A DNA stretch of 64,000 nucleotides from CBDESM01 sp965242485 (GTDB taxonomy: Bacteria; Chloroflexota; Dehalococcoidia; Bin125): contig CBDESM010000002.1 in the NCBI GenBank assembly GCA_965242485.1, forward strand, positions 62,001 through 126,000, read 5' to 3'. The position numbers and the translations under genes were made by a program. Of the stretch, positions 6,702 to 15,208 are shown piece after piece (position 1 is the first letter of the stretch; each line of letters starts with the position of its first letter). The notes beneath the pieces are model-generated. The model saw nothing but the letters and a program-made list of their open reading frames with translations, was not told the origin of the DNA and ran no database searches.

Positions 6702-8591
6702 TCAGCCGCCTTCGGGATCCATCCAGCGCGATGACGGCCACTCGAGCGGCTCCGGGGATTCGAGGACGATCGTGTTGCTCACGGCCGCCGGGAGATTTCC
6801 GGAGCTGGGGGCATTCAGGTCGAACGATGGCTCCACCTCGATGAGATCGCCCCATCGTCCCGGCGATACCCACGGCTGGACCGCCACGCGAACGCGATCT
6901 CCGTCAAGCCGCCAGGCCAGCCGGTGGTACAGGTTCCACGCAATTTCATCAGTGTTCCGGAACCGTGGAAACAGGCTGTACCATTTCCCGTACGTCCAGT
7001 CCCCACCATCAGGGGACGGACTGATTTGCACCATCCCTTCCCTGGCCCATCTTCCCCATGACTTCAATTCCTGTACGTACAACGTTCGCCAGCCCGAACC
7101 GCCCGGACGGGCGGGCCACCAAGCGACGCGGATCGTCGAGATCGGCGGATGCTGCCGCGGCTGGTAGCAATCCGCCGGAGTGAGCCCGTCGTCAGCGCGA
7201 TCCTGCCTCGATGCCGGAGTGACCTCCAACATCGCGCCGGGACCCAAGTCGCGATCTTCCGCCGGCCACGGAACCGCCAAGCGCACGATCGAGGACAGAT
7301 ACAGGCCAGGCTGGCGCGGCACTATTTGGCTGGCCGGATGAACCCGCTCCCCCCAAGCCTCGACTCGGCCAACCAGTCCCAGCTGGACGGCCACGCGTAC
7401 GCCGCTCGCGCTTTCGTTCCGGGCCGCGATCCGTACCGGTACAAGGGTCTGGTGCCATGAATATTTGCAGGTCCTGGCGGTGATCGGCCAGACGTAGTGC
7501 TCTTCGGTAACCCGCCAACCGACTGCCTCCAGCGGCAAGTGGGCGTGCCGCTTCCCGGGTTCCCAAATCCCTCCCGGATTCCGATACTGCAATTGCAGTG
7601 CCGTGCCGCCGTCCTCATCAACCAACGCCGCGACCCGCACATCCAAGAACCGTCCCGCGGCCAACACCTCGGCATCCGTCGCCCCGCCGATCTCTTCCAC
7701 AGCGGACGCGGAGTCATCCGTCTCCGTCGTGCCCTCGTCGTTCGTGCCCGACGACGCCACGTTCGACGATCCGGAAGATGCCGGATCCGCCTCTGACCCT
7801 TCTTCCTCGCCGGTGCCCACGGTCCCGCCATTCCTCTCTTCATCCGACGATTCGGCGGCGGTATCCGCCGCCGGTTCGGGACCACTCGACCCTGTCGCTT
7901 CCTCGTCGCCCGGCCCCGAACTGCCGTCGGCAGATTCCGATGCGTCGTCCGTCGATTCGGAAGGCGCGGGACTCTCTTCCGATCCTTCCTCGTCGGTTCC
8001 TGCAGCGCCCTCGTCTGGCACGCTGCTTCCGTCCTCATCAGACGGTTCGCCGGCGGCACCCGATTCTTCGGCCGGCGGTGCGGACTCCTCCGCCTCAGGA
8101 GTTTCCGCGGCGCCCTCGGCCGACGACGGCTTTTCCCCTGCTTCCTCGTCCCTGGAATCCGGCCGCGGCACGCTCAGCACGGATGAATACCGCCAGCCCT
8201 CGACCGACGACTGCAATACCCGCGCCCGTGGATGCTGCGACTCTCCCCAAGACCCCGAATCCGTCCGAACCTGCAGCGCCAGCCGCACTCCGCGCGCGAT
8301 GCGGAGCACCGCTCCGCGCACTTCCACGCCCGAGACGGTCACCGGCGATGAGTACTTCCACCCCTCCACGCCGACGGGCAGATACCGCCCCGACGGCAGC
8401 ACCGGCTCGCCCCAAGCACCCGGCGCATCGCGCCCCTGCAGCGCCAATTCCACCCGCCCATCCGCCAAATTCTGCGCCCCGACCCGGACCTCGACCGCCT
8501 CCTGCGCCCAGACGCCGACCACGGCGGCAACCAGCACGACCAGCCCCGCCGCCAACCCGCACACCGCCGCCCATGGTCCCGAACGCCTCAT
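6702..8591 (-). CDS. Exported protein with WG-type modules and long acidic Ser/Glu linker
   Basis: 629 residues. Residues 1-30 form a signal peptide or anchor ending VGVWAQ. Two related modules follow (about 33-87 and 98-141), each with a basic strand, an L-Q/L-x-R segment, a G-x-W-G-E motif and a final W-x-Y-S-S segment. Residues ~143-305 are a low-complexity linker dominated by Ser, Glu, Asp, Gly and Pro, as in surface stalks. The C-terminal half contains more diverged copies of the module and many tryptophans (GRWGDLIEVEP). The same module opens the upstream neighbour at 8622, and the 30 nt gap suggests one transcript. No enzymatic motif is recognised. A surface or cell-envelope role is inferred. 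Confidence 0.6.
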   Translation of the reverse strand: MRRSGPWAAVCGLAAGLVVLVAAVVGVWAQEAVEVRVGAQNLADGRVELALQGRDAPGAWGEPVLPSGRYLPVGVEGWKYSSPVTVSGVEVRGAVLRIARGVRLALQVRTDSGSWGESQHPRARVLQSSVEGWRYSSVLSVPRPDSRDEEAGEKPSSAEGAAETPEAEESAPPAEESGAAGEPSDEDGSSVPDEGAAGTDEEGSEESPAPSESTDDASESADGSSGPGDEEATGSSGPEPAADTAAESSDEERNGGTVGTGEEEGSEADPASSGSSNVASSGTNDEGTTETDDSASAVEEIGGATDAEVLAAGRFLDVRVAALVDEDGGTALQLQYRNPGGIWEPGKRHAHLPLEAVGWRVTEEHYVWPITARTCKYSWHQTLVPVRIAARNESASGVRVAVQLGLVGRVEAWGERVHPASQIVPRQPGLYLSSIVRLAVPWPAEDRDLGPGAMLEVTPASRQDRADDGLTPADCYQPRQHPPISTIRVAWWPARPGGSGWRTLYVQELKSWGRWAREGMVQISPSPDGGDWTYGKWYSLFPRFRNTDEIAWNLYHRLAWRLDGDRVRVAVQPWVSPGRWGDLIEVEPSFDLNAPSSGNLPAAVSNTIVLESPEPLEWPSSRWMDPEGG

Positions 8592-8621
8592 CCCGAAGAG
8601 CCTAGCCCTCCCTGCATCCGC

Positions 8622-10508
8622 TTATGGACAGCGCACGACGAGCTCCTGGCCGACCTCGATGAAGCCATTGCCGATTTCGGGATTGAGTGCGCGCAACTGC
8701 TCCGGCGTCAGGCCGTACCGCGCTGCAATACCGAACGCCGTGTCGCCAACCGCCACCACGTAGATGCAGTCCCCCTGCGCCGCCACGACTGTTGGCAGCC
8801 CCAGCCGCTCGGTCACAGCCGCCGCGCCTGTTCCGCCGCCAACCGGCCGCAAGGGGGATGCACCCGCGACATCCACGCCATGCAGCCTCGCATCCGCCCG
8901 CGCCCGCACTCCATTGAAGCCGGGCACGTACCGCTCCCACAGCATCAGGATCGTCGCCGCATACTCCCGCCCGTGTCCGTCCCATCGCCGATATGAGCGA
9001 TCCGCTTCCGCATCCAGCAATGCATGCACGGTCTCGTGCAGCACCGTTGCCGCGTTCCGGCCTCCTGGTCCGAGCCGGATCTGGCGGAATCGATGGACAT
9101 ACTCCGAACCGTCGGCATCCACCTCCCGCACGCGGGGAGCTGGGCGTTGCCTGCCCATTATGTCGGCGAAGACTCCATTCACGATCGACTGGGCAGCGGC
9201 GACCGTGATCTCCTCGCCCAATTCCGCCGGCAGCAGATTCGCTTCTATCTGCCGCTCCCAGTCATAAACCTGGTACTGCTGCGGATCGTCTTGCTCGAAC
9301 GGCACCCCCGCCCGTTCTGCGAACCCGACCGGGATCAGTCGTCCGTCGTCCTCGCAGTCACTCCACCCGCCCGGCCGCGCCCAGACCGCGGAGAATCCGC
9401 GCACCACGACGAAGAAGTCGCATTGGCTCTCAGCTGAGCCCAGCGGCGAGGAAACGCGCAGCACCCCGTTGCCCGGACTGATGGTGAAGCGCGCTTCCGC
9501 GGGCGGTGCCGTCTCAAAGTCACTCGCCGCATCATTCGCCGAGTCGGGCAACCCGAGTAGTTGGCGAACGCGGACAATCACGCCGCTGTCGCGGCGAACG
9601 GGAGCGGCCGGCGCTGCCGGCGCGACCAGCACGCCTAATCTGCGCGCCTGTCGCCTCGCCTCAACTGCATCGAATCCCGGCACATAGCGCTCATGAACAG
9701 CGAGCACTTGCGCCGCCAGCTCGGGGCCCGACCACTCGAATTCGTCTTGCTCATCGGATGCCGCGGTCAACTGGTATGCAATCGAGTTAAGCGCCCAAGC
9801 TGGCGAGAACGACTCCAGGCCGGTCAAAATTTCGCCCTCCGCGAAATCGTGCAGCGTGACCGTGCGATCCGCTTCATAGACAACCGCGGGCGGACGCGCC
9901 GATGTTGGCAGGAAGTCTTGGTACGCGTACGCCACCAACGCCTCGAATTCCGCCAGCGTGAGGTCGTCACCGCCCAGCTCGCCCGCCCTCTCCCCGACGC
10001 GCAGCAGCCAATCACTGACATGCTCGGCTTGAGGATCCTCAGGGTCGAGGGGAACCTGGCCATCGCTCAGCACCAACAGCGGCTCGCGGATGTCGGCGCC
10101 GTCGCAGAATTCGCCCGCTCGCGCGCTGAACCAAACCACGGGCGACCGCTCGGACCGATACATGAATGCGAAGTTGCAGCGGGTTTCGGCGATCGGCGCA
10201 GGCGTCGCGTAAATCGATTCCGCCGTCACGCGGAACTCGACCACGCCGTCTGTCGCGGACGGGCGCACCCCGACCGGGCTCGAAAACGTCCAGCTGCGGC
10301 TGCGCGAATCCACGACGTTCGAGGCCGGCTCGACCACGTCGCCCCACGCTCCATCTGCCTGTCGTTGCTGCAAGCCGACTTCGAAGCGGCTTGACGAGAG
10401 CCAACGTGCCGCGATCCGCACCTCCTCAACCCCACTCGAGCTCGAAACCACTGCAAGCCCAGCGGCACCGATGACGACCCCGGCCAGCAACGCAAACAAG
10501 ATCTTCAC
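8622..10508 (-). CDS. Exported zincin-like protein with duplicated domain and C-terminal LysM
   Basis: 628 residues from GTG 10508, with a strong GGAGGTG upstream. Residues 1-25 form a signal peptide or membrane anchor. A WG-type module (REVRIAARWL-like strand, then DGAWGD and WTFSSPV) follows, as in the downstream gene. Two homologous ~190-residue units come next, each ending in an x-ERYVPGF-x-(G/A)V segment. Only the second carries HETVH (H491, E492, H495), a zincin metalloprotease signature, followed by GHGREY. The first copy lacks it. The final ~45 residues (VAVGDTAFGIAARYGL ... LNPEI) are a LysM peptidoglycan-binding domain. Likely a cell-wall-attached hydrolase; substrate unknown. Confidence 0.65.
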   Translation of the reverse strand: MKILFALLAGVVIGAAGLAVVSSSSGVEEVRIAARWLSSSRFEVGLQQRQADGAWGDVVEPASNVVDSRSRSWTFSSPVGVRPSATDGVVEFRVTAESIYATPAPIAETRCNFAFMYRSERSPVVWFSARAGEFCDGADIREPLLVLSDGQVPLDPEDPQAEHVSDWLLRVGERAGELGGDDLTLAEFEALVAYAYQDFLPTSARPPAVVYEADRTVTLHDFAEGEILTGLESFSPAWALNSIAYQLTAASDEQDEFEWSGPELAAQVLAVHERYVPGFDAVEARRQARRLGVLVAPAAPAAPVRRDSGVIVRVRQLLGLPDSANDAASDFETAPPAEARFTISPGNGVLRVSSPLGSAESQCDFFVVVRGFSAVWARPGGWSDCEDDGRLIPVGFAERAGVPFEQDDPQQYQVYDWERQIEANLLPAELGEEITVAAAQSIVNGVFADIMGRQRPAPRVREVDADGSEYVHRFRQIRLGPGGRNAATVLHETVHALLDAEADRSYRRWDGHGREYAATILMLWERYVPGFNGVRARADARLHGVDVAGASPLRPVGGGTGAAAVTERLGLPTVVAAQGDCIYVVAVGDTAFGIAARYGLTPEQLRALNPEIGNGFIEVGQELVVRCP

Positions 10509-10630
10509 GGAACACCTCCAGATCGGTGCGGAAACCGGGGCGAGTCTCGCACGGCTGAAGCCGCATCATCCGCCCGCCGGCGCCCGCAACGCCACACGCC
10601 GTAACCGCGGCCGATCGACGTCGATGACTT

Positions 10631-11428
10631 TCAGACCAGCCGCCAGCCGGAGCGTTGCCAGAGGTTCCTTGCTTCGGCGTGCAGGGTTGGGGTTCCGGCG
10701 ATCAGGCCGCGCACGGACGGTTCCGGCTGGTTGAAGCGCAGGGCGCGGCCTTCCAAGTCCGTCACTTCCGCGCCGGCGGCGGCGAGCAGGGCCGCGCCGG
10801 CGGCTACGTCCCACTCGCTCCGATGCCCCGCCGTGAACAGCAGGTTGCCCGTTCCCGTGGCCAGCAGGGCCATGCGGTAGGCGATGGAGCCGACGGGCAT
10901 CAGCTTGGTGCCTTCGGGCACGGGCGGCAGGTCGCCCCAGCGCCATTCGCCGCGGCCGGCCAGCATGAAGCCCTCCGCGAGCGATTGCGCCGCATCCAGC
11001 CGGAACCCGTCTCCGCCGCCGCCCGCCGCCGCGCCGTACAGCTCGTCCGTGGCCGGGTTGTAGACGGCGCCGGCCGCGGCTTCCCCGTCCACGGCGAGGC
11101 CGATCGAGACGGCGTATTCGGGCACGCCGCTCAGGAATTCCCGCGTCCCGTCCAGCGGATCCACGATCCAGACCCGGCGCTTGGACAGCCGCGCAGCGTC
11201 GTCCGGATGCTCCTCCGAGAGCCATCCGTCCTCCGGGAACGCGCCCAGCAGCCGTTCGCGCAGCGCCGCATCGACCTCGATGTCGGCCTCGGAGACCAGC
11301 TCCATCCCCCACTGGCCGCCGGGCTTCCAGCCATAGCGCGCGCCGCGCTCCGAGTAGCGCCGCAGGATCGCGCCGCCCGCCCGCGCCGCCTCGGCCGCCG
11401 CCTCCAGTTCCACCGCGTAGCCCGGCAA
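10631..11428 (-). CDS. Inositol monophosphatase family phosphatase
   Basis: 265 residues. Motifs of the Mg-dependent, Li-sensitive phosphatase family are present: SEEHPD, WIVDPLDGTREF and EWDVAAGAALLAAAGA. The family includes inositol monophosphatase, histidinol phosphatase HisN and CysQ (3'-phosphoadenosine-5'-phosphate phosphatase). DGTREF is the CysQ/HisN style rather than the DGT-x-NF of classical inositol monophosphatases, so the substrate remains open. The start is TTG 11428, five bases after the dehydrogenase stop; GTG 11413 is an alternative. It probably forms an operon with the dehydrogenase gene. Confidence 0.8.
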   Translation of the reverse strand: MPGYAVELEAAAEAARAGGAILRRYSERGARYGWKPGGQWGMELVSEADIEVDAALRERLLGAFPEDGWLSEEHPDDAARLSKRRVWIVDPLDGTREFLSGVPEYAVSIGLAVDGEAAAGAVYNPATDELYGAAAGGGGDGFRLDAAQSLAEGFMLAGRGEWRWGDLPPVPEGTKLMPVGSIAYRMALLATGTGNLLFTAGHRSEWDVAAGAALLAAAGAEVTDLEGRALRFNQPEPSVRGLIAGTPTLHAEARNLWQRSGWRLV

Positions 11429-11432
11429 CGGC

Positions 11433-12401
11433 CTAGAAGCCCGCCTGCTTGTCGACCAGGCCGACCAACTCGCGTCCGGCGCGGTGCCGGCGCAGGTTCT
11501 CGCAGAAGCGGTCGAGGTTGCGGCCCGCGCGCAGCTGGCTGGCGCCGGCCGTGTGCGGCGTCATCGCCACGTCGTCGCGCTCGAAGATCGGGTGATCCGC
11601 CGGCAGCGGCTCGCCCTCGACCACGTCCAGCGCCGCGCCGCCCAGCGGCCCTTCCTCCAGCGCCCACATCAGCGCGTCCAGCTCGATGATCTCGCCCCGC
11701 GTGACGTTCATGATCACCGAGCCCGGCTTCATCTTGGCGAACCGCTCGCGGTCGAACAGGTGCCGCGTCTCCGCCGTCAGCGGCGTGCAGACCGCGACCA
11801 CGTCGGAGCGCCCGAGCAGATCGTCAAGCGATTCCATCCCCAGCACCATCGCCACGTGCTCCGTCGCCTTGACCGGCAGCGCGTCGACGGCGCGCACCTC
11901 CATCCCGAACCCGCGCGCCCGCTGCGCGATCTCCCGCCCCGTCCCGCCGAAGCCGACGATCCCCATCGAAAGCCCCGAGAGCTCGAAGGCGGCGCGCCGC
12001 ATCGGCACCCGCGAAGCCCAGGCCTCGCCCTTGAGCCGCAGCGCCGGCCCCAGTGAGCGCGCCAGCGCCAGCAGCAGCGCGAAGCCGTGGTCCGCCAGAT
12101 GCGGCCCGACCAGCCCCTTCTCGCCAGTCAGCGGGATCTCCGAGTCCTTGAACGAATCGAACAGGTAGCCGTCGACGCCCGACGCGGTCGCGTGCACCCA
12201 TTCCAGCTTCTCCGCCTCCGCGAACAGGTCCTCGGTCAGGTAGCCCAGCAGCACCTCGGCTTCGGGGATCTGCGCCATCGCCTCCTCGCGGTTCGAGGCC
12301 ACGACCACCTCCGCGTCGGGTCCCGCCGCCTCGCGGATCTTGTCCAAGTCCGCCTCCGTCACCTCCGGCAACGTCAGCCCCGGCATCACCAGCACCCGCA
12401 T
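11433..12401 (-). CDS. D-2-hydroxyacid dehydrogenase (NAD-dependent)
   Basis: 322 residues, the usual length for the family. The Rossmann motif is GIVGFGGTGREIA. The catalytic Arg is in NVTRGEII, the Glu in VVEGEPLP and the His in MTPHTAG, so the R-E-H triad is complete. The family reduces 2-oxoacids such as glyoxylate, hydroxypyruvate or pyruvate, or acts in reverse; the substrate loop does not allow a firm choice. ATG 12401 has an ideal GGAGGTGGG. It is divergent from the imelysin operon, and the 171 nt between them holds both promoters. Confidence 0.85.
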   Translation of the reverse strand: MRVLVMPGLTLPEVTEADLDKIREAAGPDAEVVVASNREEAMAQIPEAEVLLGYLTEDLFAEAEKLEWVHATASGVDGYLFDSFKDSEIPLTGEKGLVGPHLADHGFALLLALARSLGPALRLKGEAWASRVPMRRAAFELSGLSMGIVGFGGTGREIAQRARGFGMEVRAVDALPVKATEHVAMVLGMESLDDLLGRSDVVAVCTPLTAETRHLFDRERFAKMKPGSVIMNVTRGEIIELDALMWALEEGPLGGAALDVVEGEPLPADHPIFERDDVAMTPHTAGASQLRAGRNLDRFCENLRRHRAGRELVGLVDKQAGF

Positions 12402-12463
12402 GTCCCACCTCCAGTCCCGCGCAGGATACGCGCCGCATGCGCCGGTCCCTGAGCCTGCGCGAT

Positions 12464-12527
12464 TGCTGAAATCAGCAGGTTGAAATCATTTATTGCACTA
12501 ATAGAGGCAAACTGATATCCATTTTGC
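12464..12527. promoter_or_regulatory. AT-rich promoter region with two inverted repeats, upstream of imelysin operon
   Basis: Within an otherwise GC-rich context this stretch is AT-rich. It contains a perfect palindrome TGCTGA-AA-TCAGCA (12464-12477) and a second inverted repeat GCAAA-N11-TTTGC (12507-12527). A weak TTGCAC/TATCCA pair 17 bp apart (12493 and 12516) could be a promoter. It lies between the divergent dehydrogenase and imelysin genes. Because imelysins are often iron-responsive, an operator is plausible, but neither repeat is a clear Fur or DtxR box. Confidence 0.4.
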
Positions 12528-12572
12528 GAACGCACTGCGCCGCGCCGTCGCGGCGTTGATTGGAGATGCCCC

Positions 12573-13733
12573 ATGCAGAGATTCGCAACAGCCGCGCTCG
12601 CGCTCGCGACGGCGTCGGTGCTGGCCGCCGTCGCCGCCTGCTCCAGCGACGACGCCCCCGACGTCTCCAAGGAAGACGTCGTCGCCCATTACGCCGTCGG
12701 CGTCCACGCCACCTACCAGGCCTCCCTCGCCTCGGCCGCCGACATGGCCGGCGCCATCGACGCCTTCCTCGCCAACCCCGCCCCGCACACCCTCGAAGCC
12801 GCGAAGCGCGCCTGGCTCACCGCCCGCGACGACTACGGCGTGACCGAGGCCTACCGCTTCTACGGCGGCCCCATCGACGACGAGGAAACCGGCCCCGAGG
12901 GCCAGCTCAACGCCTGGCCGATGGACGAGGCCTACGTCGATTACGTCGAGGGCGACCCCGACGCCGGCATCGTCAACATGGCCGGCGAGTACCCGCAGAT
13001 CACCAAGCAGCTGCTCGCCGACCTCAACGAACAGGGCGGCGAAACCAACGTCTCGACCGGCTGGCACGCGATCGAATTCCTGCTCTGGGGCCAGGACCTC
13101 AACGAGGACGGCCCCGGCGCCCGCCCGGTCGAGGACTACACGACCAACGCCAACGCCGACCGCCGCGCCGCGTATCTCGCCGCGGTGACCGAGCTGCTGC
13201 TCGACGATCTCGAGGACATGGTCGACGCCTGGGCGCCCGGCGGCGGCAACTACCGCGCCGACTTCCTCGCCATGGACGCCGACGAGGCGCTGGTCAACAT
13301 CATCACCGGGATCGGCGAACTCTCCCGCGGCGAACTCGCCGGCGAACGCATGACCGTCGCCTACGACGCCCGCTCGCAGGAGGACGAGCATTCCTGCTTC
13401 GCCGACAACACCACCAAGGACATCATCGCCAACGCCAAGGGCATCCAGAACGTCTGGACCGGCGACTACGGGCTGGTCCAGGGCCCCGGCCTCGCAGACC
13501 TCGTCGCCGCCGAAGACGCCGAGCTGGCCGAGCTCGTCACCTCCCAGATCGCGCAGAGCGTCGCCAACGCCAACGCGATCCCCGCGCCCTTCGACGCCGC
13601 CCTGCTGCCGGGCATCGCGGACTCCGCCGGCAGCCGCCGCGCCGTCCTCGCCACGATCGAGTCGCTCTCCGATCAGACCGACAACATCGTCGCCGCCGCG
13701 GAAGCGCTCGGCGTCTCCATCAGCGTCAGTTAG
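12573..13733 (+). CDS. Imelysin-family lipoprotein (first copy)
   Basis: 386 residues. A lipoprotein signal ends at the lipobox before C23 (VAACSS). The imelysin/M75 GxHxxE motif is GWHAIEFLLWG (H165, E168). Imelysin proteins (IrpA, ICMP, EfeO) bind metal at the cell surface and are linked to iron uptake; EfeO delivers Fe to a peroxidase/permease. Here the partner is a di-haem protein, not EfeB/EfeU. The start at 12573 has GGAG upstream. First gene of a four-gene plus-strand operon; the gap to the next gene contains a strong hairpin. Confidence 0.85.
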   Translation: MQRFATAALALATASVLAAVAACSSDDAPDVSKEDVVAHYAVGVHATYQASLASAADMAGAIDAFLANPAPHTLEAAKRAWLTARDDYGVTEAYRFYGGPIDDEETGPEGQLNAWPMDEAYVDYVEGDPDAGIVNMAGEYPQITKQLLADLNEQGGETNVSTGWHAIEFLLWGQDLNEDGPGARPVEDYTTNANADRRAAYLAAVTELLLDDLEDMVDAWAPGGGNYRADFLAMDADEALVNIITGIGELSRGELAGERMTVAYDARSQEDEHSCFADNTTKDIIANAKGIQNVWTGDYGLVQGPGLADLVAAEDAELAELVTSQIAQSVANANAIPAPFDAALLPGIADSAGSRRAVLATIESLSDQTDNIVAAAEALGVSISVS

Positions 13734-13770
13734 CAGCCGCTCGCCGGCTCTCTCCGCGGCCGCCCGCGCG

Positions 13771-13802
13771 CCCCCGCCGGGTCCCCCGGGATCCGGCGGG
13801 GG
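13771..13802 (+). terminator. Intercistronic 10-bp hairpin
   Basis: CCCCCGCCGG (13771-13780) is exactly complementary to CCGGCGGGGG (13793-13802), with a 12-nt loop. No T-run follows, so it is more likely an attenuator or mRNA-stability element between the first imelysin gene and the di-haem gene than a full terminator. Confidence 0.5.
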
Positions 13803-13828
13803 GGCGGCCGCTCCCCCACGCAGAACCC

Positions 13829-15208
13829 GTGAAACGCCGAACCGCCTTCGCCATCGCGGCCGCCTCGGCCGCCGCAGTGGCGCTCGCCGTCGCCTGCGGC
13901 GGCGGCGAGCCCTCCCCGAGCGACCTGCTCGAGCTCCGCTCCGGCGGCGACGGCACCGCCCACACGGCCACCCGCAACGCCTTCGCCCTCCCGGCCCGCA
14001 ACCTCGAAACCGACGAAGAGCGCCGCCGCTTCGCGATCGGCGACTCCTTCTTCACCTCCAACTGGGTCACCGCCGGCAACTCCACCGAGGCCCGCGACGG
14101 CCTCGGCCCCCTCTTCATCGCCCAATCCTGCTCCTCCTGCCACGGCCACGACGGACGCGCCCGCCCGCCGCTCGACAACGACGACCCCGTCCGCGGCCTC
14201 GTCGTCCAGATCAGCCTGCCGACCAAGCTCGGCGACGCGCCGATTCCCGACCCCGCCTACGGCGGCAGCATCCAGGACCGCGCCATCCTCGGCGTCCCGC
14301 CCGAGGCCGAAATCCACGTCGAATGGAAGGCCGCAGCCGGCGAGTACGCCGACGGGACTCCCTACGAGCTGGTCGAGCCCGTCTTCACCATCGCCGAACC
14401 CGCCTACGGCGCGCTCCACCCCGAACTGCGGATCGGTCCCCGCATCGCTCCGCCCGTCTTCGGCGCGGGCCTGCTCGAAGCGATCCCCCTCGAACGCCTG
14501 CAAGAGCTCGCCGACCCGGACGATGCCGACGGCGACGGCATCTCCGGCCGCATCAACATCCTGCCCGGCGGCGAGGCCGGCCGCTTCGGCTGGAAGGCCA
14601 ACCAGCCCGCGACCGACGCACAGGTCGCATCCGCCTTCCACGGCGACATCGGCATCACCAGCCCGCTCCGGCCGGACGCCACCTGCACCCCCGCACAAGC
14701 CGCCTGCCTCGCCGCGCCCGACGGCGGCGACCCCGAAATCCCCGCCGATCTCTTCGACGACGTCGTCTTCTACGTCCAAACCCTCGCCGTCCCCGCCGCG
14801 CGCGATTACCCGGAGCGCGAGCGCGGCGCGGAACTCTTCTTCGCCGCCGGCTGCCAGCAGTGCCACGCCCCCCGCCACCGCACCGGCGAACACGCCGTCC
14901 CCGCCCTCTCCAACCAGCTGATCTTCCCCTACACCGACCTGCTGCTCCACGACATGGGGCCCGGCCTGGCCGACGGCCGCCCGCACTTCCAAGCCTCCGG
15001 CTCGGAATGGCGCACCCCGCCGCTCTGGGGCATCGGCCTCACCGAAACCGTCAACGGCCACACCCGCTTCCTCCACGACGGCCGCGCCCGCAACCTCGCC
15101 GAGGCCATCCTCTGGCACGGCGGCGAAGCCGAAGCAGCGAAGGAGAGTTTCCGAGCCATGTCCAGCGAAGACCGAGCCGCCCTGATCAAGTTCCTAGAGT
15201 CGCTCTGA
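13829..15208 (+). CDS. Di-haem c-type cytochrome oxidoreductase (DUF1111 / 'thiol oxidoreductase' family)
   Basis: 459 residues. Lipoprotein signal with the lipobox Cys at 23 (LAVACGGG). Two haem c sites: CSSCH at 101-105 and CQQCH at 342-346. Between them is a calcium-site-like DPDDADGDGISGRIN. The layout matches the DUF1111 di-haem oxidoreductases related to MauG/CcpA, which commonly sit next to imelysin genes. Likely faces outside the membrane, moving electrons during metal handling or another periplasmic redox step; the reaction is unknown. The start is GTG 13829 with a poor Shine-Dalgarno. Its stop overlaps the next start (TGATG at 15206-15210). Confidence 0.85.
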   Translation: MKRRTAFAIAAASAAAVALAVACGGGEPSPSDLLELRSGGDGTAHTATRNAFALPARNLETDEERRRFAIGDSFFTSNWVTAGNSTEARDGLGPLFIAQSCSSCHGHDGRARPPLDNDDPVRGLVVQISLPTKLGDAPIPDPAYGGSIQDRAILGVPPEAEIHVEWKAAAGEYADGTPYELVEPVFTIAEPAYGALHPELRIGPRIAPPVFGAGLLEAIPLERLQELADPDDADGDGISGRINILPGGEAGRFGWKANQPATDAQVASAFHGDIGITSPLRPDATCTPAQAACLAAPDGGDPEIPADLFDDVVFYVQTLAVPAARDYPERERGAELFFAAGCQQCHAPRHRTGEHAVPALSNQLIFPYTDLLLHDMGPGLADGRPHFQASGSEWRTPPLWGIGLTETVNGHTRFLHDGRARNLAEAILWHGGEAEAAKESFRAMSSEDRAALIKFLESL

